This document shows positions 17,407-25,245 of a stretch of 64,000 nt of DNA, in pieces. Under the pieces are notes generated by a model, which saw only the letters and a list, made by a program, of their open reading frames with translations, was not told the DNA's origin and searched no databases. Source of the stretch: Robinsoniella peoriensis. Its GTDB lineage: Bacteria > Bacillota > Clostridia > Lachnospirales > Lachnospiraceae. Made by a program: the position numbers and the translations under genes. The stretch's first letter is position 1. Each line of letters opens with the position of its first letter. The DNA lies in the NCBI RefSeq assembly GCF_042680125.1, contig NZ_JBHTNY010000029.1, one strand, 5' to 3'.

Positions 17407-17473
17407 TACTTCAATAAATATTCCCTGGCTTTTGTGGGGAAAATTAAGAATATCATATCGTAGGAGGTAATGT

Positions 17474-19570
17474 ATGAGAAGCGAATGGAATGATTTTAAC
17501 AGTGGTGTTTGGACAAAAGAAATTAATGTCCGTGATTTCATCCAAAAAAACTATACAGTTTATGAAGGTGATGAATCCTTCCTGGCTGAGGCGACAGAAA
17601 ACACGAAGGAACTGTGGGCTCAGGTAATGGATCTGAACAAAAAGGAACTGGAAGCCGGCGGCGTGCTGGATATGGATACTAAGATTATCTCCACCATTAC
17701 TTCCCATGGTCCTGGATATTTGAATAAAGAGAAAGAAACGATTGTTGGATTCCAGACTGACAAACCTTTCAAGCGTTCTTTACAGCCTTACGGCGGTATC
17801 CGCATGGCGGCAAAAGCTTGTAAAGACAATGGTTATGAATTAGATGCTGAAGTTGATGAGTTTTTCACAAAACACAGAAAGACACATAATGCAGGTGTAT
17901 TTGATGCCTATACTCCGGAAATGCGTGCATGCCGTTCCAGCCATATCATCACCGGACTTCCGGATGCTTATGGACGCGGACGTATCATCGGCGATTACCG
18001 TCGTGTTGCTCTGTATGGTGTTGATCGTCTGATCGAAGACAAAAAAGACCAAAAAGAAAGCACACGTACCATCATGTACTCTGATGTTATCCGTAACCGT
18101 GAAGAATTATCCGAACAAATTCGTGCTCTTGAAGAATTAAAAAAATTAGGTGAAATTTACGGATGCGATATTTCCAAACCTGCTACAAATACCAAAGAAG
18201 CAATCCAGGCATTATACTTTGGATATCTGGCAGCTGTGAAGGAACAAAACGGTGCAGCTATGTCTCTTGGACGTACTTCTACTTTCATCGATATCTATGC
18301 AGAACGTGACTTAAAGAATGGCACTTTTACAGAAGAAGAAATCCAGGAATTCGTAGACCACTTTATTATGAAACTTCGTCTTGTTAAATTTGCGCGTACA
18401 CCTGAATATAATGACCTTTTCTCCGGTGACCCGACATGGGTAACAGAATCCATCGGTGGTGTTGGTATCGACGGACGTCCTATGGTAACAAAAATGTCCT
18501 TCCGTTATCTTCATACTTTAGACAACTTAGGACCTGCTCCTGAACCAAACCTGACCGTACTGTGGTCCACAAGACTTCCTCATAGCTTCAAGGCTTTCTG
18601 CGCTAAAATGTCTATAAAGTCTTCTGCTATCCAGTATGAGAACGATGACCTCATGCGAGTAACTCATGGTGATGATTACGCAATTGCATGCTGTGTATCA
18701 TCTATGCGGGTTGGTAAAGAAATGCAGTTCTTCGGCGCAAGAGCAAACCTTGCAAAATGCTTATTATATGCAATCAACGGTGGTGTTGATGAAGTTTCCA
18801 AGAAACAGGTTGGACCGAAATACAGACCAATCACATCTGAATACCTTGATTATGATGAAGTTATGTCCGCATACAAAGACATGATGCAGTGGCTTGCAAG
18901 AGTTTATGTAAATACTTTAAATATCATTCACTATATGCATGATAAATACTGCTATGAAAAATTACAGATGTCTCTGCATGATGAAAAAGTAACACGCTGG
19001 TTCGCAACCGGTATCGCTGGTCTTTCCGTAGTAGCTGACTCTCTGTCTGCTATCAAGTATGCGAAAGTTAAAGCAGTCCGCGATGAAGACGGAATCGTTG
19101 TTGACTACCAGGTAGAAGGCGACTTCCCAAAATACGGAAACGATGATGACCGTGTTGACAGTATTGCAGCTGACCTTGTAAGAACCTTTATGAAATATAT
19201 CAGCGGAAACCACACATACCGTGGCGGTATCCCTACAACTTCTATCCTGACAATTACCTCAAACGTTGTTTATGGTAAAAACACAGGAGCTACTCCGGAT
19301 GGAAGAAAAGCCGGAGAACCATTTGCACCGGGTGCGAACCCAATGCATGGACGTGATGAGCACGGAGCAGTTGCTTCCCTCGCATCTGTATCCAAACTTC
19401 CATTCCGTGAAGCACAGGATGGTATTTCCAATACCTTCTCCATTATTCCGGGAGCACTTGGTAAAGATGATCAGATCTTCGCAGGCGATATCTCCGTAGA
19501 TATGGATCTTGGCTGTGGAAGCTGTAATGCGCCAACACTTTTTGACGGCGTAGAAGATGAAGAAAACTAA
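17474..19570 (+). CDS. pflB: Pyruvate formate-lyase catalytic subunit lacking the glycyl-radical domain (split PFL)
   Basis: 698 residues. Strongly PflB-like throughout: GGIRMAAKAC, HRKTHNAGVFDAYTPEMR, the active-site cysteine pair C406-C407 in AIACCVSSMRVGKEMQFFGA, and YRGGIPTTSILTITSNVVYG. PFL converts pyruvate and CoA to acetyl-CoA and formate by a radical mechanism. The usual C-terminal glycyl-radical segment (RVSGY) is absent. After PGALGKDDQ, where ordinary PflB continues into the linker, this protein has about 30 unusual residues containing LGCGSCNAPT, then an acidic end. The missing domain is encoded by the next gene, so the pair should form the active enzyme. The start has AGGAGG 7 bases upstream. 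Downstream order: radical protein, activase, ferredoxin. Confidence 0.93.
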   Translation: MRSEWNDFNSGVWTKEINVRDFIQKNYTVYEGDESFLAEATENTKELWAQVMDLNKKELEAGGVLDMDTKIISTITSHGPGYLNKEKETIVGFQTDKPFKRSLQPYGGIRMAAKACKDNGYELDAEVDEFFTKHRKTHNAGVFDAYTPEMRACRSSHIITGLPDAYGRGRIIGDYRRVALYGVDRLIEDKKDQKESTRTIMYSDVIRNREELSEQIRALEELKKLGEIYGCDISKPATNTKEAIQALYFGYLAAVKEQNGAAMSLGRTSTFIDIYAERDLKNGTFTEEEIQEFVDHFIMKLRLVKFARTPEYNDLFSGDPTWVTESIGGVGIDGRPMVTKMSFRYLHTLDNLGPAPEPNLTVLWSTRLPHSFKAFCAKMSIKSSAIQYENDDLMRVTHGDDYAIACCVSSMRVGKEMQFFGARANLAKCLLYAINGGVDEVSKKQVGPKYRPITSEYLDYDEVMSAYKDMMQWLARVYVNTLNIIHYMHDKYCYEKLQMSLHDEKVTRWFATGIAGLSVVADSLSAIKYAKVKAVRDEDGIVVDYQVEGDFPKYGNDDDRVDSIAADLVRTFMKYISGNHTYRGGIPTTSILTITSNVVYGKNTGATPDGRKAGEPFAPGANPMHGRDEHGAVASLASVSKLPFREAQDGISNTFSIIPGALGKDDQIFAGDISVDMDLGCGSCNAPTLFDGVEDEEN

Positions 19571-19584
19571 AATCTAAATTAATT

Positions 19585-19612
19585 ATATGGAGAGGGCTTA
19601 TCCTCCCCATAT
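19585..19612 (+). other. Intercistronic hairpin between the two PFL subunit genes
   Basis: A 12-pair stem (ATATGG-A-GAGGG with TCCTC-C-CCATAT, one A-C mismatch and one G-T pair) with a CTTA loop. It is not followed by a T-run, so it is more likely an RNA processing or stability element than a terminator. Confidence 0.6.
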
Positions 19613-19674
19613 ATTCGAAATAGATGTAACCGATTGACGCACAGGCAATTATCAATTATAAGGAGGACAATACT

Positions 19675-19917
19675 ATGACAGTAAATAATGCTCAGGTAGA
19701 AAACTTAATTAATCTTTTAGATGGCTATGTTGAAAAAGGCGGCCATCACTTAAATGTAAACGTGTTCACCCGTGATACATTACTGGACGCACAGGCTCAT
19801 CCCGAAAAATATCCACAGCTTACCATTCGTGTATCCGGTTATGCTGTAAACTTTAACAAACTGACAAAAGCACAGCAGGATGAAGTTATTTCCAGAACAT
19901 TCCATGGTGCAATGTAA
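19675..19917 (+). CDS. Stand-alone glycyl-radical domain protein (radical subunit of split PFL; GrcA/YfiD-like)
   Basis: 80 residues corresponding to the last 70-80 residues of classical PflB: LINLLDGYVEKGGHHLNVNV, LDAQAHPEKYPQLT, and the radical motif IRVSGYAVNF with the predicted radical glycine G55, then the typical end SRTFHGAM. E. coli YfiD/GrcA is a known autonomous domain that repairs oxygen-cleaved PFL; here no full-length PflB is seen, so the protein is probably the obligatory radical subunit. A strong AAGGAGG site precedes the ATG. It is followed 44 bp later by the activase that would install the radical. Confidence 0.92.
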   Translation: MTVNNAQVENLINLLDGYVEKGGHHLNVNVFTRDTLLDAQAHPEKYPQLTIRVSGYAVNFNKLTKAQQDEVISRTFHGAM

Positions 19918-19961
19918 TATTGCGTGATTGTCATCACTCAAAGGATTCAGGAGGTATAACT

Positions 19962-20711
19962 ATGAAAGGCCGTATTCATTCTTTAGAGAGCTTTGGTACT
20001 GTAGACGGGCCGGGTATCCGGTATGTTGTGTTTACCCAGGGATGCCCCATGCGCTGTCAATACTGCCACAACCCGGATACCTGGGAGGTAAATGCCGGCA
20101 CATGGATGGATTCAGAAGAAATTCTGTCCAACTATGATAAGAACCGTGCCTTTTATAAAAACGGAGGTATCACCGTCACCGGCGGTGAACCTCTCCTTCA
20201 GATTGACTTTGTAACAGATCTCTTTGAAAAATCAAAAAAAGAAAATATTCATACGTGCATTGATACTTCGGGCATCACCTTTGTTCAGGGAAATTCCGAG
20301 TATTTAAAAAAGCTTGATCGTTTATTATCCGTGACAGATCTGGTTATGCTGGATATCAAGCATATTAATATGGAAGCTCATAAAAAGCTGACCGGGCACT
20401 CCAACGAACGCATTCTCCAGTTTGCCGAATATCTGGAAAAAAAGAAAATACCTGTGTGGATCCGCCACGTACTAGTACCCGGAATTACTGATGATCCAAA
20501 GTATCTGACAGAGCTTGGCAATTATATAGGGGGTCTGTCTAACCTGAAGGCACTGGATGTGCTTCCCTATCACAATATGGGAAAAAGTAAGTATGAACAG
20601 CTGGGAATCGATTATCCCCTCAAAGATCTGGACAATTGTCCCAAGGAAAAAGTTGTATGGGCTAAATCCCTGATTTTAGACGGAATTCGACAAAAACGGC
20701 AGAAAAATTAA
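19962..20711 (+). CDS. pflA: Pyruvate formate-lyase activating enzyme (radical SAM)
   Basis: 249 residues, the usual length for PflA. The radical SAM motif is C28-x3-C32-x2-C35 in QGCPMRCQYCHNPDTW; GGITVTGGEPLLQ forms the SAM-binding GGE motif. It binds a 4Fe-4S cluster and abstracts hydrogen from the glycine of PFL, here the glycine on the separate 80-residue protein. The ATG at 19962 is supported by CAGGAGG 8 bases upstream; the reading from 19920 includes that site and is rejected. Last gene of the probable pfl operon. Confidence 0.95.
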   Translation: MKGRIHSLESFGTVDGPGIRYVVFTQGCPMRCQYCHNPDTWEVNAGTWMDSEEILSNYDKNRAFYKNGGITVTGGEPLLQIDFVTDLFEKSKKENIHTCIDTSGITFVQGNSEYLKKLDRLLSVTDLVMLDIKHINMEAHKKLTGHSNERILQFAEYLEKKKIPVWIRHVLVPGITDDPKYLTELGNYIGGLSNLKALDVLPYHNMGKSKYEQLGIDYPLKDLDNCPKEKVVWAKSLILDGIRQKRQKN

Positions 20712-20723
20712 CAAATATTTCAC

Positions 20724-20752
20724 TTGTATATTCATTATAAATGTATTAGAAT
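20724..20752 (+). promoter_or_regulatory. Putative promoter of the ferredoxin gene
   Basis: TTGTAT (20724-20729), 17-bp spacer, TAGAAT (20747-20752). It gives a leader of about 55 bases, so the ferredoxin may be expressed independently of the pfl operon. Confidence 0.45.
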
Positions 20753-20812
20753 AAATTGAAAGGCTTGGTAGACAAGTCAAAAAACAGTATATTAATTAAG
20801 GAGGATATTATC

Positions 20813-20983
20813 ATGGCATATGTAATTTCAGATGAATGTGTAGCTTGTGGATCATGCGCTCCAGTATGTCCAGCAGAAGCAATCAGCGAAGGTGATGGAA
20901 AATACGTAATCGATGCAGATACTTGCTTAGATTGTGGAACATGCGAAGCTGAATGCCCAACAGGCGCTATCTCAGCAGAATAA
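20813..20983 (+). CDS. 2[4Fe-4S] ferredoxin
   Basis: 56 residues, the classical clostridial ferredoxin length. Two CxxCxxCxxxCP motifs (C9, C12, C15, C19 and C38, C41, C44, C48) bind two 4Fe-4S clusters; the protein is acidic. It carries low-potential electrons in the cytosol, for example to reduce radical SAM enzymes such as the neighbouring activase, or to hydrogenases. The start at 20813 follows AAGGAGG. It is transcribed between its own promoter and a strong terminator. Confidence 0.95.
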   Translation: MAYVISDECVACGSCAPVCPAEAISEGDGKYVIDADTCLDCGTCEAECPTGAISAE

Positions 20984-20995
20984 TTAAGGTATTTG

Positions 20996-21026
20996 AACAC
21001 GGGAGATTTCCTCCCGTGTTTTTTTT
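20996..21026 (+). terminator. Terminator of the ferredoxin gene
   Basis: Perfect 10-bp stem AACACGGGAG/CTCCCGTGTT with a 5-base loop and a run of T residues (21019-21026). Confidence 0.93.
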
Positions 21027-21170
21027 ATGTCTGAAAACTAATCCCAGATTTAATTCACTGCTCGCAGCCTGTTTAAAAATATTGGATATTCTTGTAACAA
21101 TATGAAATTGTAATTGTTATACTTAATAAGAAAGTAATTACTTTATGTCGTCAGGAGAGGAGGAATGTTC

Positions 21171-21659
21171 ATGGACGCAGATATTCTGGAAGAAATCTAT
21201 CAGCGATATTCCAGGGAACTGTTTTTATACCTTTACGCAATTCTTCGAGATACCTCCGCAGCGGAAGATATCCTGCAGGATACTTTTTTAAAAGCATTTC
21301 TCGCATTAGACAAATCACATCCCAATTTCCGTGCATGGCTGTATAAAGTGGGAAAAAATGAATGTCTGAATTACTTAAAGCGCCAGAAAAAGCTGGTACC
21401 CGAAGCTGATATGGAATATTTTCACGAAACGTTCTCCCCCCTGGATGAAATTCTCCAAAAGGAACAGAACCACATACTATTGAAATCATTAATGAAACTT
21501 CCTACTCTGTCCAGAGAAGTAATTGTCATGCAGTATTTTTTTAATTTGCCTCAGCGTGAAATTGCTGAAATACTGAATTTGTCCCCTGGTAACGTGCGCA
21601 TTATTGTACATCGAGCAAAAAAAGAGCTTAAGAAAGAGGTGGAAAAACATGAAATTTGA
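21171..21659 (+). CDS. ECF-type RNA polymerase sigma factor
   Basis: 162 residues. Region 2: YQRYSRELFLYLYAILRDTS, AEDILQDTFLKAFLAL, FRAWLYKVGKNECLNYLKRQ. Region 4: LPTLSREVIVMQYFFNLPQR, EIAEILNLSPGNVRIIVHRA. The ATG at 21171 is chosen because GGAGG lies 7 bases before it, while the ATG at 21165 nearly touches that site. Its end overlaps the anti-sigma gene by 11 bp. The upstream region holds TAACAAT...ATTGTTA arms near a TATACT box, which may be involved in autoregulation. Confidence 0.92.
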   Translation: MDADILEEIYQRYSRELFLYLYAILRDTSAAEDILQDTFLKAFLALDKSHPNFRAWLYKVGKNECLNYLKRQKKLVPEADMEYFHETFSPLDEILQKEQNHILLKSLMKLPTLSREVIVMQYFFNLPQREIAEILNLSPGNVRIIVHRAKKELKKEVEKHEI

Positions 21660-22812
21660 AGTTATTTTAGAAAAATATAAAAACCAAACTGCATCCGAAG
21701 AAGAAATAGCATGGATTGAAGAAGAAATTCAAAAGCATGAGTTAATTGAAGAATATCTCAGTGAAGCAATCAATCTTAAGCTGGAACATCTTTACCCCAA
21801 AGAGGAAGAAACTAAAAATCAGAAAGTGCATTATCATAAAGATTCAGACTCTACACTGATACAAAAAGCAATTCGAAGGGCCTTCTTTAAGATGGGTGCG
21901 ATATTTACTGCTATATCAATGATTCTCATTCTATTTATACAATTTGGGCTTTCGCCCCTTATGGACAGCTTCTATTATGATCCTGCAAAGTCACTGGGCA
22001 AAAATATGAATCAAATTACGCTTGATATAAGCATTTTTACAGAATTACTGTTTCCGTTGGACATTCAGGATTCGGTAGCAGTTTCTTCCACCCATTATGG
22101 AACCTATGATATCTTTTTACAGCCCTCTGTTACAAGGGACAGTTCCTTCCCCACACTATACGCCGGTAAGATTTCCCGCAATCATTTAACTATGTATGAT
22201 CCCAATATACTAAACCTCCCGGCAGGCAACCTGCTGCTTAAGCCAGAACAGCACTATGCCCAGTGGACTTGGAGCTCACTCAATAAAAAAGATATAGAAC
22301 ATAAAATTTATGATCTGAAGGATGAAACAATGTATAAAACCTATATCTCCTTTAATGATTATCAGTCTTTCTCAGATTTTAAATCGTTTGAAAAAGAAAA
22401 TGATATAAATCTATCATGGGTGGCATGCAGAACCGGTGAGACGGATTCTTACCTGGACTATATAACCGGTTTTCAAACTCAGCCGGAAGGTATTATCCAT
22501 CACAATCCTTATCCGGACAGATATCCATATTTGAAACTGGATTCAACTGATCTATCTCTGAATGAGCTGGATGCATTGACAAATGATGAAAACACCATGA
22601 AAAATCATATGGTCAGTATGCTTCGGTATCTTTCTAATCAGAATACCTTCTGCAAAATGATTGGCATTGAAACAGGAATTTTAAAATCTACATCTTCTTA
22701 TATAGAAGAAAACGGTTTATCTATTTACGGCTTCGTAAGCTGGCTTAACAAAAAAGACATTGAAAAATTACAACATTCAGATATTATAAGATCTGTTTAT
22801 TATGAATCCTGA
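21649..22812 (+). CDS. Membrane anti-sigma factor with Sigma_reg_C domain
   Basis: 387 residues. A short cytoplasmic N-terminal part (EVILEKYKNQTASEEEIAWI) precedes one transmembrane helix (about 81-104: MGAIFTAISMILILFIQFG) and a long extracytoplasmic domain whose end (ALTNDENTMKNHMVSMLRYL, YGFVSWLNKKDIEKL) matches the sigma-factor-regulator C-terminal family. It should hold the ECF factor inactive at the membrane until an envelope signal is sensed. Start at 21649 with AGAGGTGG upstream, overlapping the sigma gene. Confidence 0.85.
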   Translation: MKFEVILEKYKNQTASEEEIAWIEEEIQKHELIEEYLSEAINLKLEHLYPKEEETKNQKVHYHKDSDSTLIQKAIRRAFFKMGAIFTAISMILILFIQFGLSPLMDSFYYDPAKSLGKNMNQITLDISIFTELLFPLDIQDSVAVSSTHYGTYDIFLQPSVTRDSSFPTLYAGKISRNHLTMYDPNILNLPAGNLLLKPEQHYAQWTWSSLNKKDIEHKIYDLKDETMYKTYISFNDYQSFSDFKSFEKENDINLSWVACRTGETDSYLDYITGFQTQPEGIIHHNPYPDRYPYLKLDSTDLSLNELDALTNDENTMKNHMVSMLRYLSNQNTFCKMIGIETGILKSTSSYIEENGLSIYGFVSWLNKKDIEKLQHSDIIRSVYYES

Positions 22813-22866
22813 AATACTTGGAAATCGTACATTATACGACCTGACGCTGGTCTATTCAGACCTAAA

Positions 22867-22905
22867 CAAAAGTGCTCACCTATAATTATAAGGCGAGCAC
22901 TTTTG
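22867..22905 (+). terminator. Terminator of the ECF sigma/anti-sigma operon
   Basis: Perfect 11-bp stem CAAAAGTGCTC/GAGCACTTTTG (22867-22877 with 22895-22905). The T-run is part of the stem, so it may work in both directions, also for the convergent MerR-type gene. Confidence 0.75.
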
Positions 22906-22959
22906 TAATACCAGAGAATAAAGCAGCATAGGTATATAGAGGAAAAATACGTTTTACAA

Positions 22960-23802
22960 TCAGTGTCTCCAAAAAAAGAATCCTTTTTTCTGCTTTACAT
23001 CCTCGGACTTCGTTGCAGCCACAAGACGTTTAGAGCCCTGGTTCTGGTGCGCGCGGATAGTCTCATCCAATCTTCTGTATCTGTCTTCCTCTTTTTCCTC
23101 ACGCAGCTTCATCAGGTAGTCAATTTCTTTGGTAACACTTTCACTGATCTGCTCATTCAGCTCTTTATTATTTTCCTTTAAAGCAGAAGTGACGATGTTA
23201 CCCACAATTTTTTCAAATTGCAGCAGCTTGTCCACATTGAAATCCAGATCTGACAGCGCCGTTTCCAATACATCTGCATCGCACTTTTCGGATTCTTTTT
23301 TATCCGAAGACATTTCTTTTTTACTGTCCTTAGCGGCTCTTTCCTGTTTGTTTCCATTCTGATGGGACTTGTCCTTCGAACCTTCATTTGAAATCTCCTT
23401 ATGGGGCTTCTGAGGGCCTTCAGATGATTGTTCTTTATGTTGATCTTTCTCTGGCATGGAATCAATATCCTGCTCCGGTTTATTTGCTTCATGATCTTTA
23501 TCAAGTGATTTCCTGTTTAGTTTTTCTTCCAGGTGAATAATATTATCTGTATTCTTGATTTCTCTTTTTGCAATCTCCGGTATTAAAACTTTTATCGCTT
23601 TTAATTGAAATCCTCTCTCTTTGAGTTCTTTAATATTCTGGAATATACGAATATTTTCTTCTGTATAGTATCGGTGACCCAGTTCCGTCCGCGCAATAGG
23701 AAGCTCCAGCTCCTCTTCCCAATAACGCAGAACATGCGCTTCAACTGCGACCTTCTTAGCCGCGTCGGAGATCATATATCTCGTCTCGTCCATTATTTCC
23801 AT
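22960..23802 (-). CDS. MerR-type DNA-binding protein with long charged linker (RacA-like architecture)
   Basis: 280 residues. Residues about 8-75 are a MerR helix-turn-helix (YMISDAAKKVAVEAHVLRYW, then EEELELPIARTELGHRYYTE). A highly charged low-complexity linker of about 100 residues (Lys, Glu, Ser, Gln, Asn) follows, then a predicted coiled-coil (about 185-255) and a short basic-aromatic tail KKGFFFWRH. It lacks an effector-binding domain, so it is unlike ordinary metal or drug sensors. The build resembles RacA, the Bacillus chromosome-anchoring protein; that functional link is inference. ATG at 23802 behind GGAGGGG. Confidence 0.75.
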   Translation of the reverse strand: MEIMDETRYMISDAAKKVAVEAHVLRYWEEELELPIARTELGHRYYTEENIRIFQNIKELKERGFQLKAIKVLIPEIAKREIKNTDNIIHLEEKLNRKSLDKDHEANKPEQDIDSMPEKDQHKEQSSEGPQKPHKEISNEGSKDKSHQNGNKQERAAKDSKKEMSSDKKESEKCDADVLETALSDLDFNVDKLLQFEKIVGNIVTSALKENNKELNEQISESVTKEIDYLMKLREEKEEDRYRRLDETIRAHQNQGSKRLVAATKSEDVKQKKGFFFWRH

Positions 23803-23989
23803 ACGTCCCCTCCATTATAAAATAGAATCTATACAGGCATTTTGGCCATAAGCAAAAAGTAAATCTGCACATGGCTATTATATCATATTGATTCTTAGAT
23901 TCAAACATGGAGATATCGCAATTAATGTCAGGAATATGCCTGATTCATCAGTATAATGCAGGCTTCGACGTATTTCCTGTTCAACGTGT

Positions 23990-24844
23990 TTAGTACATTG
24001 CTAATTTTTCCAAACGGGAAACCTCTTCTTTTGTTAAGATGTATTTTTCCTGTACCTTAATAAGGGGTACATTGTTATGAATGTCTTCTAATGCATTCAG
24101 CATATCACACCTGGCTTTACCTGTTGCCCGTGTTACTGCTTCCCCTACTGCCTCTTCTATTTCCGTTTTAAATAACTCCCTGATTGCTTCACACATATTA
24201 TTCTTTGCCTCCTTAAACTCATTTTTATTGGATCTTATAATAAGATTCATCGCTGACTGATAGAGCTGGTTTTTTTGATTCTTTTCGTATTCCCATGATA
24301 AATTTTCAATTAGCCTTCTGTCATTTATTCCTTCATCTAATCCTCTTAACCACAGATTTTCCTCTTTTGTAAGCATTCTGGTTATGAGTAACTGCATTGG
24401 CATAATATCACCCAAAATATAAAAAATCCCTTCCTCTTGTTTCACAATCTGAAAGCCTCTTACCTTTTTCCAATGATTAATTAATTTTACGGGAAAACGC
24501 CTGCTTACAAACGTCAGGGTAATATCCCTTATATCGATTGGATCATGAGTACTTCCTTCCTGCTTAAACAGACAGGCATATGCATAGCTTTTGTAAAAGT
24601 CATCTATACTTAAATAATCTCTTGGATTTTTATATTCTATAATATTATACTTTCGAAAAATCTGACCGATATTCTTTTTAATCCGGAAATTTTCTTTATT
24701 TTTTATTACCAATACATCAATTTGCTTTGGTTTGGTACCCAGCATATGTTCATTCTCAAAGTCCAGATGTTTCGACTCATCCTGCAGCTCTATCTGCAAT
24801 ACTGCATAAAAAGCCGGATGCCATTGCAACATCTCCCCGGGCAT
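23990..24844 (-). CDS. Rpn/PD-(D/E)XK nuclease-family transposase-like protein
   Basis: 284 residues. The N-terminal half has the spaced residues of the PD-(D/E)XK nuclease fold: D in QIDVLVIKNK and ExK in IIEYKNPRDYLSIDDFY. The C-terminal half is helical (EEAVGEAVTRATGKARCDML, ending EVSRLEKLAMY). Many such proteins are multiplied in Lachnospiraceae genomes; relatives (RpnA) are recombination-promoting nucleases. The active-site reading rests on two short motifs. A GGGAG site lies about 9 bases before the ATG. Isolated gene. Confidence 0.7.
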   Translation of the reverse strand: MPGEMLQWHPAFYAVLQIELQDESKHLDFENEHMLGTKPKQIDVLVIKNKENFRIKKNIGQIFRKYNIIEYKNPRDYLSIDDFYKSYAYACLFKQEGSTHDPIDIRDITLTFVSRRFPVKLINHWKKVRGFQIVKQEEGIFYILGDIMPMQLLITRMLTKEENLWLRGLDEGINDRRLIENLSWEYEKNQKNQLYQSAMNLIIRSNKNEFKEAKNNMCEAIRELFKTEIEEAVGEAVTRATGKARCDMLNALEDIHNNVPLIKVQEKYILTKEEVSRLEKLAMY

Positions 24845-25204
24845 GAATCCACTCCCTTCTTTGGATCCATTACCACAACTACTGTATGCCTCAAGATAAG
24901 AAGCGAAAGATCCATTTTATTTTTTAATCATACTCTAATGCGAGTTAATATACGGCAAGCGGGACGTGCAGATAGAATAATTAAACTTTAAACAGGAACT
25001 AATACTTACTGCAATACCTTTAAACCACCTTGCCAGGAATATCATTTAAAACACAATACTTAAATTATTTTATATGGGAATTAAAAGCAGAACTGCTCTA
25101 TTAGAAATATATTTTTATTATAGAACACAACATCTTAAAAGTCAACACAAATATTTATATTATATAATTTCTATAATTATATTAACATATTGTATATAAA
25201 TTTT
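24845..25204. other. AT-rich non-coding stretch
   Basis: About 360 bp between the Rpn-like gene and the dnaB terminator. Very A/T rich near 25120-25205. No RNA gene, repeat or credible reading frame was seen. Confidence 0.6.
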
Positions 25205-25205
25205 A

Positions 25206-25237
25206 TAATAAAAGCGCTCACCGTTTAAGATGAACGC
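25206..25237 (-). terminator. Terminator of the gdpP-rplI-dnaB operon
   Basis: On the minus strand GCGTTCATC pairs with GGTGAGCGC (9 pairs, two G-U), with a 6-base loop and TTTTA following. It begins about 10 bases after the dnaB stop codon. Confidence 0.75.
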
Positions 25238-25245
25238 TCTTTCCT

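Larger units (their letters stand above)
17152..17473. promoter_or_regulatory. Divergent intergenic region between the YesM-type kinase and pflB
   Basis: 322 bp, AT-rich. The pflB-proximal half holds the promoter and a Rex-like operator (separate entries). The sequence nearer the kinase shows no clear element. Confidence 0.5.

Noticed and set aside
17474..19917. pflB truncated by a frameshift or sequencing error
   Set aside because: The radical-domain gene has its own start and a strong ribosome site, the catalytic gene ends with an extra acidic, cysteine-bearing tail, and a hairpin and over 100 bp separate them. This looks like a stable split, not a break.
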